Assembly (NCBI GenBank): GCA_027486585.1
Contig: JAIXOU010000118.1
Span: forward strand, 1-64,000
Direction of reading: 5' to 3'
From: Verrucomicrobiaceae bacterium
GTDB taxonomy: Bacteria; Verrucomicrobiota; Verrucomicrobiia; Verrucomicrobiales; Verrucomicrobiaceae
Length of the DNA: 64,000 bases
Both the position numbers and the translations under genes were made by a program. Positions 16,796 to 25,688 of this stretch are shown piece by piece. Position 1 is the stretch's first letter; the number at the start of each line of letters is the position of its first letter. The notes under the pieces were generated by a model. The model worked only from the letters and a program-made list of their open reading frames with translations, did not search any database and was not told where the DNA came from.

Positions 16796-16922
16796 CGGTA
16801 GATCGGCTTCAATGCTTTATACAGAAGGCTTTTTGATTTTTCAGAGGCCAGGTTAGAGTCAAATCGGTTGATGAACTTGCTTCCTACTGAGCGTTTTGGT
16901 TCATAGACTCTTCTCGACCCCT

Positions 16923-19013
16923 ATGAAATTCCTGTCTCTTTTACTTGTCGGCGCTTTACTTACACCAGTCTTCTCTGCGGATTGCAGGCATCAACCCCTC
17001 AAGGACTTGAAAGGCTATTTTCCTTTCAGTCCCCCAGCTTCTCTGAGTGAGTGGGATGTCAGAAAAGACTATGTGCGCAGACAGATTTTGGTTTCTCAAG
17101 GCCTCTGGCCCATGCCAACAAAAACGCCACTCAATCCTGTGATTCATGGTCGCGTGGACTGCGGTGAATACACGGTGGAAAAAGTCTATTTCGAAAGTGC
17201 TCCAGGCTTCTTCGTGACTGGCAGTCTTTATCGACCCAAAAAAATTCAGGGTAAAGTGCCTGGCGTAATGTTTGCCCATGGCCACTGGCAGGATGCGCGG
17301 TTGAGCCTCGATACAGAGGAAAAGGTGCGGCAGGAGATTGCTATCGGTGCAGAGAGATTTGAAAAGGGCGGACGCAGTATATTTCAATCTCTCTGTGTTC
17401 AATTGGCGCGCATGGGCTGTGTGGTTTGGCAGTGGGACATGCTTAGTGACTCCGACTCGATCCAACTTTCTCGAGAACTGGTCCACACCTTTGCCACTCA
17501 GCGTCCCGAAGCCAATCAGAGTCGTGATTGGGGGCTTTACAGTCCGCAGGCAGAAGCCCATGCACAAAGCATCATGGGGCTTCAGACTTGGAATGCAGTG
17601 CGTGGATTGGATTTTCTGCTCAGTCTACCCGAGGTTGATCCTGAGCGCACCGCCATCACGGGTGCTAGCGGCGGTGGCACTCAGACGATGCTTCTGGCAG
17701 CCATTGATGATCGCATCAAACTTTCCTTTCCCTGCGTGATGGTTAGCACTGCCATGCAAGGTGGCTGCACCTGTGAGAATGCCAGCCTTCTGCGCATTAA
17801 TACCGGCAATGTGGAGTTTGCGGGCCTATTTGCGCCGAAGCCGCAGGGCATGAATACAGCGGATGACTGGACCAAGGAGCTGGCCACCAAAGGCTTCCCA
17901 GATTTGCAGAAGCTCTATGCAGCTCATGGTGCCAAGGATAACGTCTTCCTGCTACGAGGAGAGCATTTCAAGCATAACTACAATGCCGTTACTCGCTCTG
18001 CCTTTTACACCTTCCTTAATAAGCATTTCAAGCTTGGACACGCAGCGCCAGTGATTGAACGTGACTACGAACCGCTAACGCGTGAGCAATTGACTGTTTG
18101 GGATGCCGAACATCCAGCACCGAAAGTGGATCCAGCTTTTGAACGTCAACTTTTGAAATGGTTTTCAGATGACTCAGACAAGCAACTGCAAGCCTTGGCC
18201 GCAACGCCTGAAGGGTTACAAAAGGTCGTGCTTCCTGCCATCGAGGTGCTCATTGGTCGAAGCTATCAGAACGCGGGTGATGTGGAGTGGATACTCAAAG
18301 ACAAGCAAGACGCAGGAGACTATCTCGTCATGACAGGCACTCTTTTGAATAAGACTTATGCCGAAGAATTGGCCGTGTCCTGGCTCTATCCAAAAGCCTG
18401 GAGTGGACGCGTGGTAGTTTGGCTAGGTGACGCTGGAAAGGCTGCTATCGAGGACGATGCCGTCAAAGCCCTGCTCGAAGCTGGCGATGCCGTTCTGGGC
18501 GTGGATTTGCTGTTTCAAGGAGCTGAGCCCGTCAAGCAAACCCGTGTCGTGAATAATCCACGTGAGTTTGCTGGATACACACATGGTTACAATCATGCTC
18601 TGTTTGCACAGCGCACGCATGATGTTCTGAGTGTGGTGTCTTTCCTACGTCACGCTCAAATTGGATCTCATGAGCGACCGAAGTCTGTCATGGTTGCAGG
18701 TTGGGGAAAGATCGGACCGATCGTCCTTGCTGCACGTGCCCTGGCAGGTGAGGCAATCGATCGTGTGGCTGTCGATACCCAAGGCTTTCGTTTTGGTCAG
18801 GTGTTGGATTATCGAGATCCCATGTTTCTGCCAGCTGGGGCCAAATACCTGGATCTTCCGGGCCTGATGGCTCTCAATGCGCCACACGCTTTATGGGTCA
18901 ATGGAGAAGGTGCAGAGCCCAATGTCCTGAAGCAGAAATTTGATGAATTTAAAGCATTCACGGGAGAAGCCAAAGCGATGAACGCTGCGGCTGCTGAGTG
19001 GCTGGCCAAATAA
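16923..19013 (+). CDS. exported two-domain alpha/beta hydrolase (acetylxylan-esterase-like)
   Basis: A 696-residue protein with a signal peptide (MKFLSLLLVGALLTPVFSA). The N-terminal half has a hydrolase core: GVMFAHGHW as oxyanion region, and the nucleophile elbow TGASGGGTQTMLLAA (Ser in the G-x-S-x-G), followed by a Cys-containing MQGGCTCENA loop and GEHFKHNYN near the expected His. The C-terminal half (from about residue 460) looks like a second, degenerate hydrolase fold with VAGWGKIG in place of a Ser elbow. This arrangement is common in Planctomycetota/Verrucomicrobiota esterases annotated as acetylxylan esterase-like. The ATG at 16923 was chosen because it starts the signal peptide. 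Confidence 0.83.
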   Translation: MKFLSLLLVGALLTPVFSADCRHQPLKDLKGYFPFSPPASLSEWDVRKDYVRRQILVSQGLWPMPTKTPLNPVIHGRVDCGEYTVEKVYFESAPGFFVTGSLYRPKKIQGKVPGVMFAHGHWQDARLSLDTEEKVRQEIAIGAERFEKGGRSIFQSLCVQLARMGCVVWQWDMLSDSDSIQLSRELVHTFATQRPEANQSRDWGLYSPQAEAHAQSIMGLQTWNAVRGLDFLLSLPEVDPERTAITGASGGGTQTMLLAAIDDRIKLSFPCVMVSTAMQGGCTCENASLLRINTGNVEFAGLFAPKPQGMNTADDWTKELATKGFPDLQKLYAAHGAKDNVFLLRGEHFKHNYNAVTRSAFYTFLNKHFKLGHAAPVIERDYEPLTREQLTVWDAEHPAPKVDPAFERQLLKWFSDDSDKQLQALAATPEGLQKVVLPAIEVLIGRSYQNAGDVEWILKDKQDAGDYLVMTGTLLNKTYAEELAVSWLYPKAWSGRVVVWLGDAGKAAIEDDAVKALLEAGDAVLGVDLLFQGAEPVKQTRVVNNPREFAGYTHGYNHALFAQRTHDVLSVVSFLRHAQIGSHERPKSVMVAGWGKIGPIVLAARALAGEAIDRVAVDTQGFRFGQVLDYRDPMFLPAGAKYLDLPGLMALNAPHALWVNGEGAEPNVLKQKFDEFKAFTGEAKAMNAAAAEWLAK

Positions 19014-19090
19014 GCATGTCTTTCATGCAGGCTGAGGCATCGTTTCTTGCATTGGCAATGTTGGTCATCTGATCCCATGGTAGGGATGTT

Positions 19091-19792
19091 ATGAAAATCA
19101 AACTTCGTCGATCTCAAGAACGCGGCCACGCGGACCATGGCTGGTTGGACAGTTACCACACCTTCTCCTTTGCCGATTACTATGACCCTGCACACATGGG
19201 CTTTCGCAGCCTGCGTGTGATCAATCAGGACCGCATCGCCCCTGGAGGTGGCTTTCCTACGCATCCGCATCGGGACATGGAAATCTTCAGCTACCTCGTC
19301 GGCGGAGCTCTGCAGCATAAGGATAGTTTGGGCAATGGTCGCGTCCTGTTGCCAGGCCAGATTCAAATGATGAGCACAGGCAAAGGCGTGCAGCATAGTG
19401 AGTTCAATCCTTCTAAGTCGGAGTTGAGCCATCTATTGCAAATTTGGATTCAACCCGAAGCACGAGGTCTTACTCCAAGCTACACGGAATGGCATCCCGA
19501 TCCCGCCAAGGAAAAGGATCCCAAGGTGCTCGTCATCTCCAGGGATGGTCGTGAGGGCTCTGCCACGATTCACCAGGATGCAGATGTTTATCGGGTGCGA
19601 TTACCTTCTGAATCGGAACTGACTCACGACGTTCATGCAGGTCGTGGCGTTTGGTTTCAGCTCATTCGCGGAAGTGTCAGCTGTGGCGATCAGACTCTGA
19701 ATGCTGGGGACGCCCTCAGCACCGAAGACAGTGGCAAGCTGACTCTTAAAGCCAGTGCCGATGCCGAAGCGCTACTCTTTGATCTAGGTTGA
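19091..19792 (+). CDS. pirin family protein
   Basis: A 233-residue bicupin of the pirin/YhaK-YhhW type. The N-terminal metal ligands are in THPHRDMEI (His, His) and the GKGVQHSEFN segment (His, Glu), and DHGWLDSYHTFSF is a family signature. Bacterial relatives act as quercetin 2,3-dioxygenases or stress-linked regulators; the real role here is unknown. It probably shares a transcript with the DoxX-like gene, which begins at or just after its stop. Confidence 0.92.
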   Translation: MKIKLRRSQERGHADHGWLDSYHTFSFADYYDPAHMGFRSLRVINQDRIAPGGGFPTHPHRDMEIFSYLVGGALQHKDSLGNGRVLLPGQIQMMSTGKGVQHSEFNPSKSELSHLLQIWIQPEARGLTPSYTEWHPDPAKEKDPKVLVISRDGREGSATIHQDADVYRVRLPSESELTHDVHAGRGVWFQLIRGSVSCGDQTLNAGDALSTEDSGKLTLKASADAEALLFDLG

Positions 19793-19797
19793 GGCAT

Positions 19798-20187
19798 GTG
19801 AAACAAGCACCTACAATCGCCGCCGCCCTTTTGGGCCTTCTGTTCATCGTCTTCGGAATGAACTTTTTCCTGCATTTCATTCCAATGCCGAATGATCCGT
19901 CTCCAGCAGATGCTCCGCAAAAACTTTTTATGGCAGCTCTCTTTCCTACTGGCTATTTGGCCTTTGTGAAGGTCTTGGAAATCCTTGGTGGGCTGCTCGT
20001 CGCCGTGCCGAAAACTCGTAACATTGGATTGCTCGCCCTCGGGCCAATCATCGTGAACATCTTAGCTTTCCATGTGTTTTTGACCAAAGGAGCCGGCTTG
20101 ATGGATCCTCCCATTTTAATCATTGTAGCGCTATCGAGCTTTGTTCTGTGGTTTGAGCGTAAGGCTTGGTTCTCTCTCATCAAATAA
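19798..20187 (+). CDS. DoxX-like small membrane protein
   Basis: A 129-residue protein with four hydrophobic segments, matching the DoxX/DoxD-like four-helix layout (AALLGLLFIVFGMNFFLHF; LFPTGYLAFVKVLEILGGLLV; LLALGPIIVNILAFHVFL; ILIIVALSSFVLWF). I prefer the GTG at 19798, five bases after the pirin stop; a TTG at 19789 is also open. Family members are linked with thiol or quinone redox homeostasis. Its position between a pirin and an Old Yellow Enzyme supports a small oxidative or electrophile-response unit, by inference. Confidence 0.75.
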   Translation: MKQAPTIAAALLGLLFIVFGMNFFLHFIPMPNDPSPADAPQKLFMAALFPTGYLAFVKVLEILGGLLVAVPKTRNIGLLALGPIIVNILAFHVFLTKGAGLMDPPILIIVALSSFVLWFERKAWFSLIK

Positions 20188-20206
20188 CAGTCACTTCACT
20201 TCTATC

Positions 20207-21271
20207 ATGTCCCTCTTCTCCCCCCTTCAAGTTGGTGCACTTACGCTGCCAAATCGCATCCTCATGGCACCGCTCACGCGTTGTCGTGCTGAGGCTGATC
20301 ATGTGCCCGGTCCGCTCATGGCGGAATACTATGCGCAGCGTGCTAGTGCCGGTCTCATCATTGCTGAGGCTACGATGGCCATGGAGGGAAATTCCTCCTT
20401 CTGGATGGAGCCGGGGATCTATAATGAAGCCCAAATCGCGGGCTGGAAGCTTGTCACTGATGCGGTGCATGCTCAAGGTGGATTGATCGTTCTGCAAATT
20501 TGGCATGGCGGACGTGCCTGTCATCCGTTGCTGAATGGCGGTGCCCAACCAGTCGCCCCAAGTGCCATTCCGATTATTGGAGACGAAGTACATACGCCAG
20601 AAGGTAAGAAGCCCTATGTGACTCCTCGTGAATTAAGGGATGATGAATTGCCGGGCATCGTGGCAGGCTTCAAAAAAGCCGCCGAAAATGCCAAGGCTGC
20701 CGGATTCGATGGCGTGGAGGTGCATGGGGCTAATGGTTACCTTCTTGATGAATTTCTGCGTGATGGCAGCAATAAGCGGACCGGCCCGTATGGTGGTCCG
20801 ATTGAAAACCGTGCCCGTCTCATGCTTGAGGTTATTGAAGCTGCCGTCTCCGTCTGGGGCGCTGATCGAGTCGGACTCCGTATCTCCCCCCTGAATAGCT
20901 ACAACAGCATGATCGATAGTGACCCTGTGGGCTTGACCACTTGGCTCGCCACCAAATTGAATAACTATTCGCTGGCCTATCTTCACATGATGCGTGCCGA
21001 CTTTTTCCAAGTACAGACAGGAGACGTTATGTCTGCTGCCCGGCAGGCTTTTAAAGGCGTGATTATCGGTAACATGGGTTACACAGCCGATGAAGCTGAA
21101 GCTGCCATTACCGATGGAAAGCTGGATGCCGTGGCTTTTGGCACCAGTTTCCTGGCCAATCCAGATCTGCCGGCGCGCATCGCTGCCAAAGCAGAATTGA
21201 ATGTGCCAAATGCTGCCAAATTTTATTCTTCTGGACCTGAAGGTTACACGGATTATCCAACGATGGCTTAA
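20207..21271 (+). CDS. Old Yellow Enzyme family ene-reductase
   Basis: A 354-residue FMN-dependent NADH:flavin oxidoreductase similar to N-ethylmaleimide reductases. The barrel begins LFSPLQVGALTLPNRILMAP, with ATMAMEGNS, LQIWHGGRACHP, the substrate-binding GVEVHGANGYLLDEFLRD (the His/Asn pair) and the FMN-phosphate region GNMGYTADEAE. It reduces activated C=C bonds of electrophiles. The ATG at 20207 gives the family N terminus. It follows the DoxX-like gene by 19 bases. Confidence 0.92.
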   Translation: MSLFSPLQVGALTLPNRILMAPLTRCRAEADHVPGPLMAEYYAQRASAGLIIAEATMAMEGNSSFWMEPGIYNEAQIAGWKLVTDAVHAQGGLIVLQIWHGGRACHPLLNGGAQPVAPSAIPIIGDEVHTPEGKKPYVTPRELRDDELPGIVAGFKKAAENAKAAGFDGVEVHGANGYLLDEFLRDGSNKRTGPYGGPIENRARLMLEVIEAAVSVWGADRVGLRISPLNSYNSMIDSDPVGLTTWLATKLNNYSLAYLHMMRADFFQVQTGDVMSAARQAFKGVIIGNMGYTADEAEAAITDGKLDAVAFGTSFLANPDLPARIAAKAELNVPNAAKFYSSGPEGYTDYPTMA

Positions 21272-21337
21272 GGGTTGGTTGTGAACAGTAAGATTGAGCT
21301 CCAGTGGCCGTATCCACTGGACTCACTTTCTTCTCAC

Positions 21338-24300
21338 ATGCGGCTCTTACTTTCGGTGCTCCTTATTTTGATTAGTTTCACGGCCCACGCGGCGGTGAAG
21401 TTAGACTTTAATCGCGATATTCGCCCGATCCTCAGCGACAACTGTTTTGCCTGCCATGGTCTGGACGCGAAAAAGCGAAAGGGCGATCTGCGTCTTGATA
21501 CTCAGGAAGGCGCTTTTGCCAGCAAAGATGGAGTGCAGGCCATTAAGCCTGGCTCGGTCAAAGAGAGTAGCCTCATTCAGCGCATCCTTAGTTCTGACGA
21601 AGATGAGGTCATGCCGCCGCCAGAGTCGCATAAAAAGATCTCCGCACAGCAGCTGGAGACACTGAAGCTGTGGATCAATCAAGGGGCAGCTTACAAGAAG
21701 CATTGGGCTTTTGAGAAGCCTGTTAAAGCTTCATTGCCGGTGGTCCCTACACGCTTAGTCCGTAATCCGATTGACCATTTTATTCAGGAACGACTTGCGG
21801 CTGAGGGCCTGGAGCCCAGTACCGAAGCCTCTAAAGAAACGTTGATTCGCCGTGTGACCTTGGATCTCACAGGGCTGCCGCCTTCGCCGCATGAAGTCGA
21901 TGCCTTTCTCGCTGATTCCACCCCTGATGCCTATGACAAGCTGGTAAACCGCCTCCTACAAACAAAGCGGTATGGTGAGCACATGGCCCGCTATTGGCTG
22001 GATGTGGCCAGGTATGCCGACACCCATGGACTGCATTTGGACAATGAACGTAGTATGTGGCCTTACCGTGATTGGGTGGTGGGCGCTTTAAATGATAATC
22101 TATCCTATGATCAGTTCACACGCTGGCAGCTTGCTGGGGACTTGCTGCCAAATGCCACGCTCGATCAACAGATCGCATCTGGGTTTAATCGCTGTAATGT
22201 CACCACCAGTGAAGGTGGATCGATCAACGAAGAGTTTGTCTTCCGTTACGCAGTGGACCGCACCGATACAACGGTGGCTGTCTGGATGGGGCTGACTGCA
22301 GGCTGTGCTGTCTGCCATGATCATAAATATGATCCTATCAGCCAAAAAGAGTTTTATTCTTTGTATGCCTTCTTCAACAGCACGGCTGATCCAGCCATGG
22401 ATGGCAATATTCTGCTGACACCTCCGATTCTGCGGCTCTCGACGGCCGAACAAAAAGCACAACTCGCCAGTTATGATCAGCAGATTGTCGCCACACAAGC
22501 TCGAATCCGTGAGACCATCGCAAAAATTCAATACACGGATCCGGCTACACTTACCCCACCGCCGCCCGTTCAATCAAGTGAAGTGCTGTGGTTTGAAGAT
22601 GGCTTCCCCCAGGGAGCAAATGCCCAATTTACCGGCGAACCGAAAAAGCTCATCACCAAGGTTGATGGGCCTGTATCGAGCGGCAATCATGCTTTGCAAC
22701 GTAAGGCTAAGGGCGTGGCGCAGGATTTCTTCACTGAAGGAGCTCGTTTTGAAATACCTGCCAACGGCAAGTTGAGCGTACAATGTTTTATTGATCCGAA
22801 AGACGAACCCAAAGCCGTCATGCTGCAATTTCATGTCGGAGGCTGGAATCATCGTGCTGTTTGGGGGGAAGAAGGGGCGATTCCCTTTGGTAAAGTGCGC
22901 ACACCAGAGCGAGTGATGATGGGTGCCTTGCCAAAGGCAGGCGAGTGGGTGAAACTGGAGTTTCCAGCTGAGAAACTGGGTCTGAAGCCGGGTATGAAAG
23001 TCACTGGTTATGCTTTCACTCAGTTCGGTGGCACGGTGACTTGGGATCGGCTGGCTATGAATTCACGCGTTGATCCCGCGAAGGACACCCAATGGTCCTG
23101 GAAGCTCTGGATGGAAAAGAAGGCAGGAACACGAGTGGAAGGCCTGCCTGCTGATCTGCAAACACTTGTCCGTGGCAAGAAGGCTATCGAATGGACGCCT
23201 GACGAGCTTAAACGAATCAAAGACTGGTGGTTTGAAAATGACTATCAAGGAGCCCGCGAGATTGTTGATGGTGCCCGAGCTGAAAAGTTAGCTCTAGAAG
23301 CCAAGAAAAAGTCATTGGAAGAGGTAATTCCAGCCTCACTGATCATGGCGGATCTCCCGCAACCAAGAGAGAGCTTCATCATGAAACGCGGCCAATACGA
23401 TCAGCCCGGAGAAAAGGTGACTCGCGGTACACCTGCCATTTTTCCACCTTTGGGGCAAACGGCACAAGCAACCCGTTTAGATCTGGCCAACTGGCTTGTC
23501 TCTGCTGAGCATCCGCTCACTGCACGTGTGCAGGTGAACCGCCTTTGGCAGCAGTTTTTTGGGGTTGGGTTGGTAAAAACGAGCAACGATTTTGGTTCCC
23601 AGGGAGAGCCTCCATCACACCCTGAACTCTTGGATTGGTTGGCGGTGACTTTTCGTGAGAATGGCTGGGATATGAAGGCTTTTGTGAGAATGATCGTCAC
23701 TTCACATGCCTACCGTCAAAGTTCACAGTTCACGGAGTTAAGTCAGCAAAAAGACCCTGAAAATCGACTGCTCTCTCATGGCCCACGCTTCCGCATGGAT
23801 GCCGAAGTTGTACGTGATTCAGCACTCTTTGTGAGCGGCTTATTGAATCCTAAGCTGGGAGGGAAGGGGGTGAAGCCTTATCAGCCGGAGAACATCTGGG
23901 AGCCGATTGGCTTTGGTGGCAGTAACACCAGGAACTACTTGCAGGATAAGGGGGAGTCTCTCTACCGCCGCAGTCTATACACCTTTTGGAAGCGCACGGC
24001 ACCGCCACCGAATATGACCAATTTTGACGCTCCAAATCGCGAGTCCTACTGTCTCCGCCGTGAACGTAGTAACACCCCGCTACAGGCTTTGAATTTGATG
24101 AACGATGTCCAATTTGTCGAGGCTGCACGCAACTTTGCCCAAGGTCTTTTGGCCTCGCCTGCGAGCACCGATCGTCGGATTACCAACGCTTTCCGTACTG
24201 TAACCAGCCGTTATCCCAGCGCTCAGGAAGCTGAAATCATTCGTGCTGCCTTAGATCGGCATCTTGCTGCTTATCGCGCTAGACCCCAAGAAGCAAAGCA

Positions 24301-24418
24301 GGCGCTGTCATTCGGTGAATCTAAAGTCGATGAAAAACTCGATCCTGTCGAACTGGCCGCTTGGACCATGATTGCCAATCTACTCCTGAATCTAGATGAA
24401 ATGGTGACCAAGGGATAG
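21338..24418 (+). CDS. PSCyt1-DUF1549-DUF1553 protein
   Basis: A 1026-residue exported protein. After a signal peptide (about 1-18) comes a planctomycete-type cytochrome domain with NCFACHGLDAKKR (haem Cys36, Cys39, His40), then DUF1549 (from about residue 125: NPIDHFIQERL, RRVTLDLTGLPPS, ARYWLDVARYADTHG), a beta-rich insert (about 430-600) and DUF1553 (LTARVQVNRLWQQFFGVGLV, ERSNTPLQALNLMNDVQFVEAARNFAQ). The family is expanded in Planctomycetota/Verrucomicrobiota and is usually found next to a DUF1501 (sulfatase-like) gene; that partner is absent here. The ATG at 21338 starts the signal peptide. Confidence 0.93.
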   Translation: MRLLLSVLLILISFTAHAAVKLDFNRDIRPILSDNCFACHGLDAKKRKGDLRLDTQEGAFASKDGVQAIKPGSVKESSLIQRILSSDEDEVMPPPESHKKISAQQLETLKLWINQGAAYKKHWAFEKPVKASLPVVPTRLVRNPIDHFIQERLAAEGLEPSTEASKETLIRRVTLDLTGLPPSPHEVDAFLADSTPDAYDKLVNRLLQTKRYGEHMARYWLDVARYADTHGLHLDNERSMWPYRDWVVGALNDNLSYDQFTRWQLAGDLLPNATLDQQIASGFNRCNVTTSEGGSINEEFVFRYAVDRTDTTVAVWMGLTAGCAVCHDHKYDPISQKEFYSLYAFFNSTADPAMDGNILLTPPILRLSTAEQKAQLASYDQQIVATQARIRETIAKIQYTDPATLTPPPPVQSSEVLWFEDGFPQGANAQFTGEPKKLITKVDGPVSSGNHALQRKAKGVAQDFFTEGARFEIPANGKLSVQCFIDPKDEPKAVMLQFHVGGWNHRAVWGEEGAIPFGKVRTPERVMMGALPKAGEWVKLEFPAEKLGLKPGMKVTGYAFTQFGGTVTWDRLAMNSRVDPAKDTQWSWKLWMEKKAGTRVEGLPADLQTLVRGKKAIEWTPDELKRIKDWWFENDYQGAREIVDGARAEKLALEAKKKSLEEVIPASLIMADLPQPRESFIMKRGQYDQPGEKVTRGTPAIFPPLGQTAQATRLDLANWLVSAEHPLTARVQVNRLWQQFFGVGLVKTSNDFGSQGEPPSHPELLDWLAVTFRENGWDMKAFVRMIVTSHAYRQSSQFTELSQQKDPENRLLSHGPRFRMDAEVVRDSALFVSGLLNPKLGGKGVKPYQPENIWEPIGFGGSNTRNYLQDKGESLYRRSLYTFWKRTAPPPNMTNFDAPNRESYCLRRERSNTPLQALNLMNDVQFVEAARNFAQGLLASPASTDRRITNAFRTVTSRYPSAQEAEIIRAALDRHLAAYRARPQEAKQALSFGESKVDEKLDPVELAAWTMIANLLLNLDEMVTKG

Positions 24419-24448
24419 GTCCAGCGGACCCATTGACCTTTAGGGCAG

Positions 24449-24769
24449 TTAAGCTGAGGCAGCGTCTCCTTGCTGTTGTTCCTGTTCGGCGGATTCCTCG
24501 GACTCTAGGTCATCTTGTCCGGCACCAACCTTGAGGCTGACTTTTAGCCCGTGCTTTTCAGCGGCGGTGTTCATCAGCGAACGGATAGAGCTGATGGTGA
24601 GGCCATTTTTGCCAATGACGTGGCGGACATCATCAGGGGCAAGCTGCACCCTATAAATGACAGCGCCAGCAGCACTGTGGCTGATGGCGATGCTGGCCTG
24701 CTGCGGGTGGTCGATCAAATTAGCGACCACGTAGGCGAGGAATTCTCGAAGGGCTTCTGGAGCATCCAT
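24449..24769 (-). CDS. khpA: KH-domain RNA-binding protein (KhpA-like)
   Basis: A 106-residue protein with a single KH domain. The GxxG loop is in RHVIGKNGLTISSIR (about 53-56). The Glu/Gln-rich C-terminal tail (about 85-106) is an extension over the usual 75-80 residues. KhpA binds RNA, often with KhpB/EloR, and influences translation and cell elongation. The rpsP-khpA neighbourhood is conserved in many bacteria, with rimM and trmD, but those are absent here. Confidence 0.9.
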   Translation of the reverse strand: MDAPEALREFLAYVVANLIDHPQQASIAISHSAAGAVIYRVQLAPDDVRHVIGKNGLTISSIRSLMNTAAEKHGLKVSLKVGAGQDDLESEESAEQEQQQGDAASA

Positions 24770-24836
24770 AATGAGAGAAAACGTTCACTAACCCCGCGCC
24801 GCTGTTTGACGGCGGCTTTCTGAGAGAAGCTAAGAC

Positions 24837-25094
24837 TTACTTAGCTGCGGTTGCGGCTGCTTGAACCTTCTTGATCAGGCTCTTCACGGTGTCCGTTGGC
24901 TTAGCGCCTTTGGAGATCCATTCGGCAACTTTTTCAAGATTCACTGTGGCATTGCCTTTTTCCTTAGCAGGATCGTAGGTGCCTAAGATGTCAAGGAAAC
25001 GGCCATCACGCTTGAAGCGCTGATCAGCAGCAACAATACGATAGACGGGGCGCCCTTTGGCACCTTCTTGACGGAGACGGATAACAACAGCCAT
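24837..25094 (-). CDS. rpsP: 30S ribosomal protein S16
   Basis: An 85-residue bS16. MAVVIRLRQEGAKGRPVYRI and GRFLDILGTYDP are the family core, and the Lys-rich C terminus is typical. The ATG at 25094 was chosen because it starts the conserved N terminus; an open frame further upstream is not supported. Co-directional with khpA (67-base gap). Confidence 0.96.
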   Translation of the reverse strand: MAVVIRLRQEGAKGRPVYRIVAADQRFKRDGRFLDILGTYDPAKEKGNATVNLEKVAEWISKGAKPTDTVKSLIKKVQAAATAAK

Positions 25095-25275
25095 GATTTT
25101 TGTAGTTCGGACTAAATTTGGGGAGGCGGACATTGGGGGCTAAGGGTCGGAAAGCAAGGCTTTTTTTGGCCTTTCTCCTGAGTATTTGGGCAAAACGACC
25201 CCTAATTCAGGTGAAAATGTTTTCCGACGAGGTGATTCACAGAGAGTCTGAGAACCGCCCGTTGTCCTGGAATGT

Positions 25276-25524
25276 TTACTCAGCAGCTGCTTCAGCGGTG
25301 ACTTCGGCGACTGGAGCGACGACGGCAGCAACTTCTTCAATTGCGGCAGCCACAGGCTTTGCTTTCTTTACGGCTGGCTTCTTAGCGGCAGCCTTTTTAG
25401 CTGCTTTTGGCTCGCTTTTGGACGCGACTTTGCGGGCTGCGCCTGATTTGACGAGTGCCTTCTTGCGGTCTTTGTAGGCTTTAAGACGGCGACGTTTGAT
25501 GACTTTGTTGAGTTGCTTTCCCAT
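25276..25524 (-). CDS. Lys/Ala-rich small basic protein
   Basis: An 82-residue protein with a strongly basic N-terminal half (MGKQLNKVIKRRRLKAYKDRK), an AKKAAAKKPAVKKAKP histone-H1-like stretch and an Ala/Glu/Val tail that is acidic. I do not know the family. The composition suggests binding to RNA or DNA, and the location upstream of rpsP-khpA suggests a ribosome-related role; both are inference. The start ATG at 25524 is preceded by a purine-rich AACTCCTCATG-complement region consistent with a ribosome site. Confidence 0.75.
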   Translation of the reverse strand: MGKQLNKVIKRRRLKAYKDRKKALVKSGAARKVASKSEPKAAKKAAAKKPAVKKAKPVAAAIEEVAAVVAPVAEVTAEAAAE

Positions 25525-25688
25525 GAGGAGTTTTATTTGTGGTTGCTAGAAAGTGGGTGGTGAGAGTGGCACCTTCCTTCATGGAATCAAGAAGCTATTC
25601 ACAATTCACCCAGTTCTGAGGAAAATAACTGCATTTTGTCTATTTTCCAATTTGGCGTTGAGACGTGACCGCGCTTGAATGGCTTTTC

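Noticed and set aside
24417-24429. GGTCC-AGC-GGACC as a terminator
   Set aside because: The stem is five base pairs and no T run follows.
25095-25275. A small RNA or gene between rpsP and the basic-protein gene
   Set aside because: Only a 5-bp hairpin (AAGGC/GCCTT) is seen and no supported reading frame.
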